NCBI RefSeq assembly: GCF_000092925.1
Contig: NC_014217.1
Location: 3,286,001-3,350,000 of the forward strand
Length of the DNA stretch: 64,000 nt
Direction: 5' to 3'
DNA from: Ancylobacter novellus DSM 506
Lineage (GTDB): Bacteria > Pseudomonadota > Alphaproteobacteria > Rhizobiales > Xanthobacteraceae
The notes beneath the pieces were generated by a model, which saw only the letters and a list, made by a program, of their open reading frames with translations, was not told the origin of the DNA and made no database searches. Positions 1 through 11,114 of this stretch are shown here, one piece after another (positions within the stretch are counted from its first letter, which is position 1; every line of letters begins with the position of its first letter). Made by a program: the position numbers and the translations under genes.

Positions 1-966
1 GGGGGTGAAATGGCTCTGCGGCATCAGCACCGCGCCGCCGCCGCTCGCCAGCGCGGTGGCGTTGGCGAGCTGGTCCTGGTCGATGGCGCCGGGCAGCGGC
101 ACCAGGATGGACGGACGGCCGATCACGCCGAGCTCGGCCACCGTCATGGCGCCGGAGCGGGCGATGACGAGATGCGCCCTCGCCATACGGGCCGGCAGGT
201 CGGAGAAGAACGGCGCCAGCTCGGCGGAAACGCCGAGGCGGGCATAGGTGGCGCGCACCTCGTCGATGTCCTCGGGCCGCGCCTGCTGCACGATATGGAG
301 CCGCGCGCGCAGCGCCGGATCGAGCGCCTCGACGCCCGGAGGGACGATCTCGCTCATCACCCGCGCGCCCTGGCTGCCGCCGAAGACCAGCAGATCGAGG
401 CGCCCGCCGGGCTCAGGCGAGACGAAGGGAATGGTGGCCGCCTCGATCACCGCCGGGCGCACCGGATTGCCGGTATGGTGCGCCTTGGCGGCGAGCGCCG
501 GGTCCTTGGCGCAGATGTCGGGATAGCCGGTGGCGATGGCGGTCACGCGCGGCGCCAGCAGGGCGTTCGCACGCCCCAGCACCGCATTGGCCTCGTGGAT
601 CAGCGTCGGAAAGCCGGCGAATTTCGCGGCGATCACCGGCGGCACGGTCGGGTAGCCGCCGAAGCCGACCACCGCGGCGGGCTTGAGCGAGCGCATCAGC
701 CGGTAGCCGCGGATCATACCTGAGCCGAGGGTCAGCGCGGTCTTCACCAGCGCGACGGGCGAGCGCCCGCGCACCGTCTCGGCCGGCAGCACATGCAGCC
801 GGCGCGCCGGGAAGTCCCCGGCATAGCGGGCGGCGCGCGCATCGGTGGCGAGGTCGACCTCGATGCCGCGCCGCGCCAGCACGCCGGCCAGCGCCTCGGC
901 GGGAAACAGATGGCCGCCGGTTCCCCCGGCGGCCAGCACGACCAGCGGCTTGTCGGCCCGGCTCAT
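1..966 (-). CDS. murG: MurG, UDP-GlcNAc:lipid I GlcNAc transferase (C-terminus cut by window edge)
   Basis: Transfers GlcNAc from UDP-GlcNAc to lipid I at the inner face of the membrane, making lipid II. The visible 322 residues begin MSRADKPLVVLAAGGTGGHL; the GGTGGHLFPAEAL loop is the glycosyltransferase family 28 signature. Further matches are GFGGYPTVPP, HEANAVLGRAN, and the C-terminal-domain ARSGAMTVAELG and PGAIDQDQLAN motifs. The family is about 360-370 residues, so roughly 45 residues lie outside the window. The ATG lies 7 bp after the ftsW stop, so the two are cotranscribed. Family assignment is firm. Confidence 0.96.
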   Translation of the reverse strand, partial: MSRADKPLVVLAAGGTGGHLFPAEALAGVLARRGIEVDLATDARAARYAGDFPARRLHVLPAETVRGRSPVALVKTALTLGSGMIRGYRLMRSLKPAAVVGFGGYPTVPPVIAAKFAGFPTLIHEANAVLGRANALLAPRVTAIATGYPDICAKDPALAAKAHHTGNPVRPAVIEAATIPFVSPEPGGRLDLLVFGGSQGARVMSEIVPPGVEALDPALRARLHIVQQARPEDIDEVRATYARLGVSAELAPFFSDLPARMARAHLVIARSGAMTVAELGVIGRPSILVPLPGAIDQDQLANATALASGGGAVLMPQSHFTP

Positions 967-973
967 CGTCGCC

Positions 974-2146
974 TCACGCCGGATTCGGCAGAGGCGCGCC
1001 GAGCCGCGTGCCCAGCCGCTCCAGCTCGGCCAGCGTCGCGGTGCGCGGGCGGCGGCGGGTCAGCGCCAGCAGTATGCCCATGCCATAGGCCAGCGAGAGC
1101 AGCGAGGAGCCGCCATAGGAGACGAAGGGCAGCGTCATGCCCTTGGCCGGCATCATGTGCAGATTGACCATCATGTTGATGGCCGACTGCAGGCCGAACA
1201 GGATGGCGAGGCCCGCCGTGGCGAAGCGCACGAAGGGGTCCTCGTCATGCATGGCGCGGTTGAGCGCGCGCAGCACAATGAAGGCGAACAGGCCGGCGAT
1301 CATCATGCACAGCACGGCGCCGAACTCCTCGCCGGCGACGGCGAAGATGAAGTCGGTGTGCCCGTCCGGCAGCAGCTTCTTGAAGCTGCCCTCGCCCGGC
1401 CCCTGCCCCAGCCAGCCGCCATTGAGGAAGGAGTTGATCGACAGGTCGATCTGGTAGGTGTCGCCGGAATCCGGGTCGAGGAAGCGGTCGATGCGCTTCG
1501 TCACGTGCGGCACCGTCATATAGGCGAGGTAGAGCCCTGCCGCGCCGATGCCGCCCAGGCCCACCACCCAGATGATGCGCAGCCCGGCGAGAAAGAACAG
1601 GCTGCCCCATACCAGCGAGACCAGCATGGTCTGGCCGAAGTCCGGCTGCATCACCAGCGGCGTCACCACGGCGCCGAGCAGGCCGATGGCGAGGAACTGG
1701 CCCGGCATTTCCGGTCGCCGCACGCTCTCGGAGAACAGCCAGGCGGCGATGATGACGAAGCTGGGCTTGAGGAACTCCGAGGGCTGCACGGTGATGCTGG
1801 CCACGGTGAGCCAGCGCCGGGCGCCCTTCACTTCCGGGCCGATGACCAGCGTCGCGCAGACGAGGCCGAGGAAGAGGATGAACAAGACCAGCGCCAGCCG
1901 GCGGATGTTGCGCGGGGAGAGGAAGGAAGTGGCGATCAGCACGATCAGCGCCGGCACCAGGAACATCACCTGCCGGTTCACGAAATGGAATGGATCGGCG
2001 ATGCCGAGCCGTGCCGCCACCGGCGGGCTGGCGGCGAGCGCCAGCACGATGCCGATGATCATCAGGGCGGCCAGGGCGCCGAGCAGCAGCCGGTCGATGG
2101 TCCACCACCACTCGCCGACGACGGTCCGTTCGGCACGCGAAATCAT
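974..2146 (-). CDS. ftsW: FtsW, SEDS-family septal peptidoglycan polymerase
   Basis: A 390-residue polytopic membrane protein with about ten hydrophobic segments. SEDS landmarks are visible: GARRWL, QPSEFLK, DFGQTML, the large periplasmic loop with LPDGHTDFIFAVAGEEFG (the conserved Asp region needed for glycan polymerisation), and LPFVSYGGSSLL near the C-terminus. Position upstream of murG and the divisome operon context favour FtsW over RodA. It would work with the PBP encoded at 11115-12929. The next upstream gene on this strand is a permease, not murD, so the usual murD-ftsW contact is lost. Confidence 0.96.
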   Translation of the reverse strand: MISRAERTVVGEWWWTIDRLLLGALAALMIIGIVLALAASPPVAARLGIADPFHFVNRQVMFLVPALIVLIATSFLSPRNIRRLALVLFILFLGLVCATLVIGPEVKGARRWLTVASITVQPSEFLKPSFVIIAAWLFSESVRRPEMPGQFLAIGLLGAVVTPLVMQPDFGQTMLVSLVWGSLFFLAGLRIIWVVGLGGIGAAGLYLAYMTVPHVTKRIDRFLDPDSGDTYQIDLSINSFLNGGWLGQGPGEGSFKKLLPDGHTDFIFAVAGEEFGAVLCMMIAGLFAFIVLRALNRAMHDEDPFVRFATAGLAILFGLQSAINMMVNLHMMPAKGMTLPFVSYGGSSLLSLAYGMGILLALTRRRPRTATLAELERLGTRLGAPLPNPA

Positions 2147-2243
2147 CTACGCCACTCCGGGGATACGCTGGGGCCGGAGTATCGAACGGTTAAGGTTGAC
2201 GGGGGCTTAATGAAGGGCGGTCCGTCGGCCTCCAACCACAGAC

Positions 2244-2336
2244 GTCATCCCGGCCGGAGGCGTAGCCGGAGAGCCGGGATCGCCTCCCGGAAAAACACGC
2301 GATCCCGGATCGGCCTTTCGGCCGTCCGGGATGACG
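2244..2336 (-). repeat. Palindromic intergenic repeat, family A, copy 1
   Basis: A roughly 93-bp element bounded by GTCATCCCGG and CCGGGATGAC, with internal GATCCCGG / CCGGGATC steps. It is the reverse orientation of the copies at 6761-6847 and 29762-29849. The outer arms are conserved and the centre varies. It lies in the gap between ftsW and the permease. Confidence 0.8.
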
Positions 2337-2352
2337 GATTCAGGAAACACGC

Positions 2353-2444
2353 CGTCATGGCCGGGCTTGGCCCGGCCATCCACGACTTCGTGCCGTCGCG
2401 CCGAGGCCAAGACGTGGATGCCCGGCACGAGGCCGGGCATGACG
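2353..2444. repeat. Palindromic intergenic repeat, family B, copy 1
   Basis: Two GC-rich hairpins in inverted order: CGTCATGGCCGGGCTTGGCC at one end and GAGGCCGGGCATGACG at the other, joined through CATCCACG...CGTGGATG. Related copies occur at 6661, 19376, 29665, 31849, 46552 and 50601. With family A it fills the 315-bp gap between ftsW and the permease; nothing else was seen in that gap. Confidence 0.75.
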
Positions 2445-2462
2445 TTGCTTGGGTGAAAACGC

Positions 2463-3980
2463 TCAATGCGACTTGTACTCGCTCGTGCCCTTGGAGAGCG
2501 CGAACTCCTCCTCCGGCGACAGCACCAGCTTGTGGCGGCCCTTGAGCGCGAAATAGACGATGCCAAGCGCAAACCAGATGGCGACGCCGATCACGCCGGC
2601 CCGGTAGACCGGGTCGGAGAGCTGGAAGAACAGCGTCACCACCGCGATGATCACGGTCAGCGCCGCGCCGAGAACCCCGAACGGGCTCTTGTAGGGCCGC
2701 TCGATATGCGGGGCGTTCTTGCGCAGCAGGATGAAGGACAAAGCCTGCATCACATAGGACAGCATGGCGCCGAACACCGCCATGTTGAGCAGCGTGCCGC
2801 CGATCACCAGCGCGCCCTGCTCGGCGCCGACGCTGAACCAGATCGCCAGCATCAGCACCAGCGCCACCACCGCGCCCACCAGCATGGCGAGGTGCGGGGT
2901 CTTCCGGGTGCCGTGGGTGATCGACATCCAGCGCGGGAAGTAGCCGGCGCGCGAGAGCGAATAGATCTGCCGGCCCTGCGCGTAGATGATGGTGTGGAAG
3001 GAGGCGATCAGGCCGATCACCGCCACCAGCGCCAGCACCTTGGCGAGGCCGTCGCCATAGATGGCGCGGAAGCCGTCGAGCAGCGGCTCGCCGGACTTGC
3101 CGAGCGCGAAGGCGCCGTTGGCGACCGAGGAGTTCAGCCACAGGATCATGAAGGCGGAGACGATCAGCGTGCCGATGCCGAGGATGATGCCGCGCGGCAG
3201 GTCGCGCTTGGGATCGATCGATTCTTCCGCCGCCAGCGGCAGCTGCTCGATGGCGAGGAACAGCCACACCGCGAAGGGCAGCGAGGCAAGGATGCCGTAG
3301 ACGCCGAAGGGCAGGAACGGCCCACCGCCTTCCGGCAGTTCGGTGCCGTCGGCGCCGATGTTCAGCGCCCAGCGGGTGAAGTCGACATTGGGGATCGCCG
3401 AGACCCAGAAGGCGACGAGGCAGGCCAGCGCCAGCAGCGTGACCACCAGTGTCACCTTGAAGGAGAGCTCCACGCCGACGACGTTCAACCCGACGAAGAC
3501 GATGTAGCCGAACACCCAATAGACCGGCTGGAACTCCGGTGGCGTGCCGAAGATCGAGCCCAGATAGGAGCCGATGAAGAACACCACCACCGCCGGGGTG
3601 ACGACGTATTCCACGTTCTCGCACAGGCCGGTGATGAAGCCGCCCCACGGCCCCATGGCGGTGCGGGCGAAGGAATAGGCGGCACCCGTATGCGGCAGCG
3701 CCGCACTCATCTCGGCGATGGACAGCGTCAGGCCGAGATACATGATGGCGATGATGACGGAGGCGACGAACAGCCCGCCCCAGCCCCCCGTCGAGAGGCC
3801 GAGGTTCCACCCCGAGAAATGGCCGGAGATGACCGCGCCGACGCCGAGCGCCCATAGCGAGGCGACGCCGGCATAGCGCTTGAGGCCTCTGGCCTCGAAA
3901 TAAGTGACGTCGACGGTGGTGTAGGTGACGCCGCCGCTGCCGCTCGCGGGGAGCGAGCCTTCGGTCGATTGGATGCTCAT
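2463..3980 (-). CDS. eat: Amino acid/ethanolamine permease (APC superfamily)
   Basis: A 505-residue protein with about twelve membrane segments. The N-terminal region YFEARGLKRYAGVASLWALG, then VGAVISGHFSGWN, IAEMSAALPHTGAAYSFART and MGPWGGFITGLCENVEY, closely fit the ethanolamine permease branch of the APC family as I know it. The expected role is uptake of ethanolamine as a nitrogen or carbon source; other amino-compound substrates are possible. The start MSIQSTEG is preferred: it has GAAGGGA about 12 bases upstream, and the in-frame residues before it look non-coding. No ethanolamine ammonia-lyase genes are nearby. It sits inside the dcw cluster between murD and ftsW, on the same strand. 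Confidence 0.82.
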   Translation of the reverse strand: MSIQSTEGSLPASGSGGVTYTTVDVTYFEARGLKRYAGVASLWALGVGAVISGHFSGWNLGLSTGGWGGLFVASVIIAIMYLGLTLSIAEMSAALPHTGAAYSFARTAMGPWGGFITGLCENVEYVVTPAVVVFFIGSYLGSIFGTPPEFQPVYWVFGYIVFVGLNVVGVELSFKVTLVVTLLALACLVAFWVSAIPNVDFTRWALNIGADGTELPEGGGPFLPFGVYGILASLPFAVWLFLAIEQLPLAAEESIDPKRDLPRGIILGIGTLIVSAFMILWLNSSVANGAFALGKSGEPLLDGFRAIYGDGLAKVLALVAVIGLIASFHTIIYAQGRQIYSLSRAGYFPRWMSITHGTRKTPHLAMLVGAVVALVLMLAIWFSVGAEQGALVIGGTLLNMAVFGAMLSYVMQALSFILLRKNAPHIERPYKSPFGVLGAALTVIIAVVTLFFQLSDPVYRAGVIGVAIWFALGIVYFALKGRHKLVLSPEEEFALSKGTSEYKSH

Positions 3981-4193
3981 GACGCTGCATATCCCTTCAT
4001 AGAAGGGGCAGGCGCCGGCCGGCGCCGCCTTTCGCCGGTCGATCCCGCCGCCAAGTTGCCGCGCCGCGCGAATGCCGCACGGATGGGCATGCATGTTTTC
4101 AGTGCATCACGAAAACGTCAACGGAAATGAAGGCCGCAGAACGGGACCGTGCACCGCTTCCACAAGCCCTTACGCTGCGCGCCCGAGGCCTTC

Positions 4194-5576
4194 CTATGGC
4201 AGCGCCTTCACCAGGGTGCGGAAGGCGTCGCCACGCACCTCGAAATTGCGGAACTGGTCGAAGCTGGCGCAGGCCGGCGAGAGCAGCACCACCGGGCTGG
4301 CGAGGCCGGAAGCCGCCGCGTCGCGCGCGGCGCTCTCAACCGCGACCTCCAGCGTACCGCTGATCTCGTGCGGCACGTCGGCACCCAGCGTCCCCGCGAA
4401 ATCTTCCGCTGCAACGCCAATGAGATAGGCCTTCCGCACCCGCGGGAAATACGGCTTGAGCGGCGCGATGCCGCCCTCCTTCGGCTTGCCGCCGGCGATC
4501 CAGAAGATGTCCTCGAAGGAGGTCAGCGCCCGCTCGGCGGCATCGGCGTTGGTCGCCTTGGAATCGTTGACGAACAGCACCTTGCCGATGGTGCGCACCT
4601 CTTCCATGCGGTGGGCGAGGCCGGGGAAGCTCCTCATGCCGGTCGCGATCACCTCCGGCGCGAGGCCTAGCGCCCGCGCGGCGGCGAAGGCGGCGGCGGC
4701 ATTCTGGGCATTGTGGGCGCCGCGCAGCGAGCCGATGCCGGCCAGCGACAGGGTGAATTCGGTGGTGGCATTTTTGGTGACATTGAGGGTGTCACCATCG
4801 AGCCAGATGCCACCGGCGAGCCTCTCGCGCACGGAGATGCGCACCACGTTCCGGCCGGCCGCCTCCACCCGGTCGGCGATGGCGCGCGACCACTCGTCGT
4901 CGACCCCGATCACCGCCGTGCCGCCGGCCTCGACCTGCGCCACGAGCCGCTCCTTCACCGCGGCGTAGTGCTCCATCGTACCGTGGCGGTCGAGATGGTC
5001 GGGCGAGAGGTTGAGCAGGATGCCGACCGCCGGATCGAGGCTCGGCGCGAGGTCGATCTGGTAGGAGGAGCACTCGATTACATAGACCCGGCCGGGCTTG
5101 GGCGGCTCCAGCCCGAGAATGGCCGGGCCGAAATTGCCGCCGATCTGTGCATCGCGCCCGCCGACCTTCATCAGATGGGCGAGCAGCGCCGTCGTGGTCG
5201 ACTTGCCGTTGGTGCCGGTAATGGCGGCGAAGGGCGGGTGGCGCGGCGCCAGCCGGCGCTCGCGGCAGAACAATTCGATGTCGCCGATGATCTCGACGCC
5301 CGCCTCCTGCGCCAGCCTCGCACTCCAATGCGGCTCGGGATGGGTGAGCGGCACGCCGGGCGCCAGCACCAGCGCCTCGACATCGTCCCAGTCGAGCCCG
5401 CGCAGGTCGCCGGTCGGGATACCCTCCGCCGCCGCCTTGGCGACGGATTCGGACGAATCGTCCCATGCCGTCACCTCCGCCCCGCCGGCGATGAGCGCGC
5501 GCGCCGTGGCGAGGCCCGAACCACCGAGGCCGAACAGGGCGACGGTGCGGTCTTTGAAGGTCGAGACGGGGATCAT
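4194..5576 (-). CDS. murD: MurD, UDP-MurNAc-L-alanine:D-glutamate ligase
   Basis: ATP-dependent addition of D-Glu to UDP-MurNAc-L-Ala in the cytoplasm. The 460 residues show the N-terminal Rossmann motif [17 protein letters not shown], the Mur-ligase P-loop [15 protein letters not shown], the [25 protein letters not shown] central motif and the C-terminal [15 protein letters not shown], all typical of MurD. The start MIPVSTFKD is chosen because the Rossmann strand follows at once; a longer in-frame extension to about 5753 has no family similarity. It stands apart from both dcw neighbours: the MBL-fold gene lies upstream in divergent orientation, and the permease lies downstream. Confidence 0.96.
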   Translation of the reverse strand: MIPVSTFKDRTVALFGLGGSGLATARALIAGGAEVTAWDDSSESVAKAAAEGIPTGDLRGLDWDDVEALVLAPGVPLTHPEPHWSARLAQEAGVEIIGDIELFCRERRLAPRHPPFAAITGTNGKSTTTALLAHLMKVGGRDAQIGGNFGPAILGLEPPKPGRVYVIECSSYQIDLAPSLDPAVGILLNLSPDHLDRHGTMEHYAAVKERLVAQVEAGGTAVIGVDDEWSRAIADRVEAAGRNVVRISVRERLAGGIWLDGDTLNVTKNATTEFTLSLAGIGSLRGAHNAQNAAAAFAAARALGLAPEVIATGMRSFPGLAHRMEEVRTIGKVLFVNDSKATNADAAERALTSFEDIFWIAGGKPKEGGIAPLKPYFPRVRKAYLIGVAAEDFAGTLGADVPHEISGTLEVAVESAARDAAASGLASPVVLLSPACASFDQFRNFEVRGDAFRTLVKALP

Positions 5577-5688
5577 GACGCGGGAACCTCGGAGTGCGGG
5601 CACCCGAGCGGACCGGGCAGCATTGGCTAGCGCATTTCCCGGGCCGATGAAATGATCTGGCCTCACCTCCCGCACGAAGGCTCCGCTC

Positions 5689-6585
5689 ATGGCCGCCCCC
5701 GCTTTGCTTCCCCTCGGATCGACCATGAAGGTGCTGCGGCCGCACCCGAACATCTACGCCTTCTATGACGGGCGCATCGAGGGCGCGCGGGCGCATTCCC
5801 CCTCGCCGAACTGGCTCGACGACGGCGCCTATGCGCTGGGGGTCTGCGTCTATGCCGTGGTCGATGGCGAGGAGGCGATCCTCTACGACACCCACATCTC
5901 GCTCACCCATGCGCGGATCATGCGCCGGACGCTTGAGGCAGACGGCGTGCGCTCGATCCGCGTGGTGCTGAGCCACTGGCACGACGACCATGTCGCCGGC
6001 AACGAGGCGTTCTTCGATTGCGAGATCATCGCCCTCGACCGGACGGAACAGGCGCTCGCCGCCCATCGCGCCGAGCTGGAGAGCGGCGATCCGCCGATCC
6101 AGCCGCTGGTCATGCCGAACCGCGTCATCAGCGGCCCGACCGAATTGAGGGTCGGCAAGCTCAAGGTTCGGCTGGAACCGGCGGAGATCCACAGCAATGA
6201 CGGGCTGATCCTGCTGCTGCCCGACCTCGGCATCATGCTGGCCGGCGACACGCTGGAGGAGCCGATCACCTATGTCGCCGAGCCGGAGCGGCTTTCCGTG
6301 CATGTCGAGGAGCTCAGGCGGATCAGGGAATGGGGTTATCCGCGCATCCTGCCGAACCACGGCGCGCCGGATGTGATCGCCGCCGGCGGCTACGGGCCGG
6401 AGCTGATCGACGCCACCATCCGCTACGTGAAGAAGCTGCTGCACACGCGGGTCGACATGGCGCTGGCCGACCAGGACCTCTCCACCTTCATCGCCGAGGA
6501 TCTGGCGGAGGGCACGCTGCGCTACTTCCAGCCCTATGAAGAGGTCCACGCCAACAATGTGAAGAAGGTGCTGGCTCTGCGGTGA
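5689..6585 (+). CDS. MBL-fold metallo-hydrolase
   Basis: A 298-residue protein with the metallo-beta-lactamase-fold motif [12 protein letters not shown] (H96, H98, D100, H101), a later [12 protein letters not shown] metal-site Asp and a C-terminal PNHGAP histidine, enough for a two-metal site. The substrate is unknown; the fold covers lactonases, glyoxalase II-type esterases and many others. It has no signal peptide, so it is probably cytoplasmic. A second possible start is the in-frame Met at 5725, just before conserved-looking sequence; GAAGG upstream of 5689 favours the longer form. It lies on the opposite strand to the dcw genes and splits mraY from murD. Confidence 0.85.
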   Translation: MAAPALLPLGSTMKVLRPHPNIYAFYDGRIEGARAHSPSPNWLDDGAYALGVCVYAVVDGEEAILYDTHISLTHARIMRRTLEADGVRSIRVVLSHWHDDHVAGNEAFFDCEIIALDRTEQALAAHRAELESGDPPIQPLVMPNRVISGPTELRVGKLKVRLEPAEIHSNDGLILLLPDLGIMLAGDTLEEPITYVAEPERLSVHVEELRRIREWGYPRILPNHGAPDVIAAGGYGPELIDATIRYVKKLLHTRVDMALADQDLSTFIAEDLAEGTLRYFQPYEEVHANNVKKVLALR

Positions 6586-6586
6586 A

Positions 6587-6635
6587 CGCCTGCGTGCTTC
6601 GAGGCCGGCCTGACGGCCGGCGCCTCAACATGAGG
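6587..6635 (+). repeat. Palindromic intergenic repeat, family C, partial copy
   Basis: CGCCTGCGTGCTTCGAGGCC, an inner GGCCGGC/GCCGGC hairpin, then CCTCAACATGAGG. It is the inverse of the unit at 50768-50816, which has CTGAGG, GCCGGCGC, TGCGCCGGC and CTCGAAGCACGCAGG. It starts directly after the MBL-fold gene stop. Confidence 0.7.
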
Positions 6636-6660
6636 TACGGCGTCGGCCATCCCTTGCAAC

Positions 6661-6742
6661 GTCATCCCCGGGCTTGACCCAGGGACCCAGGGGGGCCGGG
6701 TGCTCCCGGTCACTGGGTGGCCGGGTCAAGCCCGGCCATGAG
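6661..6742. repeat. Palindromic intergenic repeat, family B, copy 2
   Basis: GTCATCCCCGGGCTTGACCC at the left and GGCCGGGTCAAGCCCGGCCA at the right form two hairpins and also pair with each other loosely. It lies between the convergent MBL-fold and mraY genes and may act as a transcription barrier. Confidence 0.75.
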
Positions 6743-6760
6743 GGTGTTCGACTGGTAGTC

Positions 6761-6847
6761 GTCATCCCGGACGGCCGTCAGGCCGATCCGGGATCGTGTG
6801 CAGAACGGAGAGCGATCCCGGCTCTCGCTTCGCTCGGCCGGGATGAC
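6761..6847 (+). repeat. Palindromic intergenic repeat, family A, copy 2
   Basis: Bounded by GTCATCCCGGACGGCC and GGCCGGGATGAC, with internal CGATCCGGGATCG and GAGCGATCCCGGCTCTC. Same orientation as 29762-29849, opposite to 2244-2336. It ends 20 bp before the mraY stop codon. Confidence 0.8.
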
Positions 6848-6867
6848 GGCCAAGCGGAGCGCCGCCC

Positions 6868-7953
6868 TCACCGCAGCTTCAGCGTCGACAGGCCGATCAG
6901 CGCCAGCACCACGGCGATGATCCAGAAGCGGATGACGATCTGCGGCTCGGTCCAGCCCTTCTGCTCGAAATGGTGGTGGATCGGCGCCATCTTGAAGACG
7001 CGCTTGCCGGTGAGCTTGAACGAGGCCACCTGCACGATCACCGACACCGCCTCCAGCACGAACAGGCCGCCGATCACCGCCAGCACGATCTCGTGCTTGG
7101 CAGCGACCGCGATGGTGCCGAGCAGGCCGCCCAAGGCGAGCGAACCCGTGTCGCCCATGAAGATCTGCGCCGGCGGGGCGTTGAACCAGAGGAAGCCGAT
7201 GCCCGCGCCGATGATGGCGCCGCAGATCACCGCCAGTTCGCCGACGCCGGCGACGTAGTGGATCTGCAGATAGTCCGCGAACAGCACGTTGCCGGACAAA
7301 TACGAGATCAGCCCGAAGGAGGCGGCAGCGACCATGACCGGCACGATGGCGAGGCCGTCGAGCCCGTCGGTGAGGTTCACCGCATTGCCGGCGGCGACGA
7401 TGACGAAGGCGCCGAAGATCACGAAGAACCAGGAGAGGTCGATCAAGAGGTCCTTGAAGAAGGGGAAGGCGAGCGAGGAGGACAGCGGCTCGCGCCCGAC
7501 ATGCATGATCACTACCGCCGCGCTGCCGGCGATCAGCGCCTCGATGGCGAGGCGCGCCTTGCCCGACAGGCCGTTATGGGTCTGCTTCGTGACCTTGAGA
7601 TAGTCGTCATAGAAGCCGATCAGCCCGAAGCCGATGGTGACGAACAGCACCACCCAGACATAGGGGTTGGAGAGGTTCGCCCAGAGCAGCGTCGCCACCA
7701 TCAGGCCGGAGAAGATCATCAGCCCGCCCATGGTGGGCGTGCCCTTCTTGGTGATCAGGTGCGACTGCGGGCCGTCGGTGCGGATCGGCTGGCCCTTGCC
7801 CTGCTTGAGCCGGAGCAGCGCGATGATGGCCGGGCCGAACATGAAGACGAAGAGCAGCGCAGTGATGATCGCGCCGCCGGTGCGGAAGGTGATGTAGCGG
7901 AAGACGTTCAGCGCCGGGACGCTGGCCTGGAACTCGGCGAGCCATTGCAGCAT
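6868..7953 (-). CDS. mraY: MraY, phospho-MurNAc-pentapeptide translocase
   Basis: Makes lipid I from UDP-MurNAc-pentapeptide and undecaprenyl phosphate in the inner membrane. The 361 residues, with about ten membrane spans, carry the family motifs [48 protein letters not shown] and [12 protein letters not shown]. Length equals the family norm. It follows murF on the same strand after about 93 bp. Its expected partner murD is separated by a gene on the other strand plus three repeats, so murD probably needs its own promoter or long read-through. Confidence 0.97.
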   Translation of the reverse strand: MLQWLAEFQASVPALNVFRYITFRTGGAIITALLFVFMFGPAIIALLRLKQGKGQPIRTDGPQSHLITKKGTPTMGGLMIFSGLMVATLLWANLSNPYVWVVLFVTIGFGLIGFYDDYLKVTKQTHNGLSGKARLAIEALIAGSAAVVIMHVGREPLSSSLAFPFFKDLLIDLSWFFVIFGAFVIVAAGNAVNLTDGLDGLAIVPVMVAAASFGLISYLSGNVLFADYLQIHYVAGVGELAVICGAIIGAGIGFLWFNAPPAQIFMGDTGSLALGGLLGTIAVAAKHEIVLAVIGGLFVLEAVSVIVQVASFKLTGKRVFKMAPIHHHFEQKGWTEPQIVIRFWIIAVVLALIGLSTLKLR

Positions 7954-8046
7954 GGGGGTATCAACCTTCCGGTAGGCAAAGGGGCTGCATGCGGGCGGCG
8001 TGGCGTCGCGGCAGGCCGTGATCGTGGAAACAATGGCGGGCGCGGC

Positions 8047-9491
<1,445 letters not shown>

Positions 9492-9495
<4 letters not shown>

Positions 9496-10979
9496 CCTTC
9501 CAGCACCGCGACCGCGGTGTCGCGGTCGGAGAATGGCAACGTCCGGTCGCCCACGATTTGGCCGGTTTCGTGACCCTTGCCGGCGATCAGCACGACATCC
9601 CCCGACTTCGCCATCCCGATGGCGGCGGCGATGGCCTCGGCGCGGTCGCCGATCTCCTGCGCCTCGGGGGCAGCTTCGAGGATGGCGGCGCGGATGAAGG
9701 CGGGGTCCTCGCTGCGCGGATTGTCGTCGGTGACGATCACCACATCGGCCTTCTCGGCGGCAATAGCGCCCATGATCGGCCGCTTGCCGCGGTCGCGGTC
9801 GCCGCCGCAGCCGAAGACGACGATCAGCCGGCCGGTCGCATAGGGGCGGAGCGCGTCGAGCGCGTTGGCGAGCGCGTCCGGCTTGTGGGCGTAGTCGACA
9901 AAGACGCCGGCGCCGTCCTTGGTGCCGACCAGCTCCAGCCGGCCGGGCACGCCCTCAAGCGTCTCCAGCGCGAGCAGCGCCTCGCGCGCGCCGGCGCCGG
10001 TGAGCAGGACGAGGCCCGCCGCCACCAGCGCGTTGCAGGCCTGGAAGGCGCCGACCAGCGGCAGCCTCAGGGTGAAGCGCCGCCCGTCCGCCTCGACCTC
10101 CAGAAGCTGGCCGAGGCCCTCGTCATGGCGGGCGAGCAGCGAGATGCCGGCGCCGGCGACGCCGATGCCGAGCACGTTCAATTCATGATCGGCGGCGACC
10201 TGCGCCACATGGCTACCCTCGGTGGAATCCACCCACACCGCCGCGCCCCCGCCGCGCGGCAGCAATTCGCGGAACAGCCGCATCTTGGCGTCGAGATAGG
10301 CTTCCATGCTCGGATGGTAGTCGAGATGGTCGCGCGACAGGTTGGTGAAGCCGCCGGCGGAGAGGCGCACGCCGTCGAGCCGGTACTGGTCGAGCCCGTG
10401 CGAGGAGGCCTCCAGGCACAGATGCGTTACGCCTTCCTTCGCCAGCATGTGCAGCGTGCGCTGCAATTCGATCGGGTCGGGCGTGGTCAGCGAGCCGTAG
10501 ACGGCACCCGACGGCGTCACCACGCCGAGCGTGCCGAGGCTCGCGCTCGCATGGCCGAGCCGCGCCCAGATCTGCCTTGCGAAGGCGGCGACCGAGGTCT
10601 TGCCGGAGGTGCCGGTCACCGCCGCGATGGTCTCGGGCTGCTTGGGGAAAGCGCGGGCGGCGGCAAGCGCCACGGCACGGCGCGCATTGCCGACGCGCAC
10701 ATAGGAGACCGACGGGTCGAACCATGGCGGGCGCTCGGCTTCCGCCACCACGGCGAGGACGCCACGGGCGACGGCATCGCGGGCGAAGGAGAGGCCGTCC
10801 GCCTTGGAGCCGGCGAGGGCGAAGAACACGTCGCCGGCCCGCGCCTTGCGGCTGTCCAGCGCCGGCTCGCCGACGATCAGACCGGGATCGGCGAGCGCAT
10901 AGTCGGCGTCCTCGCCCACCAGCTCGCGCAAGGTGAGGGTCCGTGAACAGTCGGCCGTGGGTCGGATCGGATCGGACAT
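9492..10979 (-). CDS. murE: MurE, UDP-MurNAc-L-Ala-D-Glu:meso-diaminopimelate ligase
   Basis: Adds the third residue of the stem peptide. The 495 residues show GTSGKTSVAAFARQIW (ATP loop), TTPDPIELQR, EASSHGLDQYRLDGV, SRDHLDYHPSMEAYLDAK and DYAHKPDALANAL. The DNPRSEDP motif marks meso-diaminopimelate rather than lysine specificity, as expected for a Gram-negative wall. A gap of 135 bp separates it from ftsI upstream; it overlaps murF by 4 bp downstream. Confidence 0.97.
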
Positions 10980-11114
10980 GCACGTCTTCCTGCGCGAGCC
11001 CCGGAACCGCGGGACCCGCAGCTTTTGCCGGACGGCCCGCGCGGCGGCCCTCCCGGCCTCACACCCCGCATAGCCGATTCAGGCGCGCTTCCGCACCGGA
11101 AATCGGCCCTGCAC

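Noticed and set aside
845-2545. Long plus-strand open frame opposite ftsW
   Set aside because: It lies antisense to a certain ftsW, reads as His/Arg/Gln/Asp-rich low-complexity protein typical of GC-rich shadows, and has no recognisable motif.
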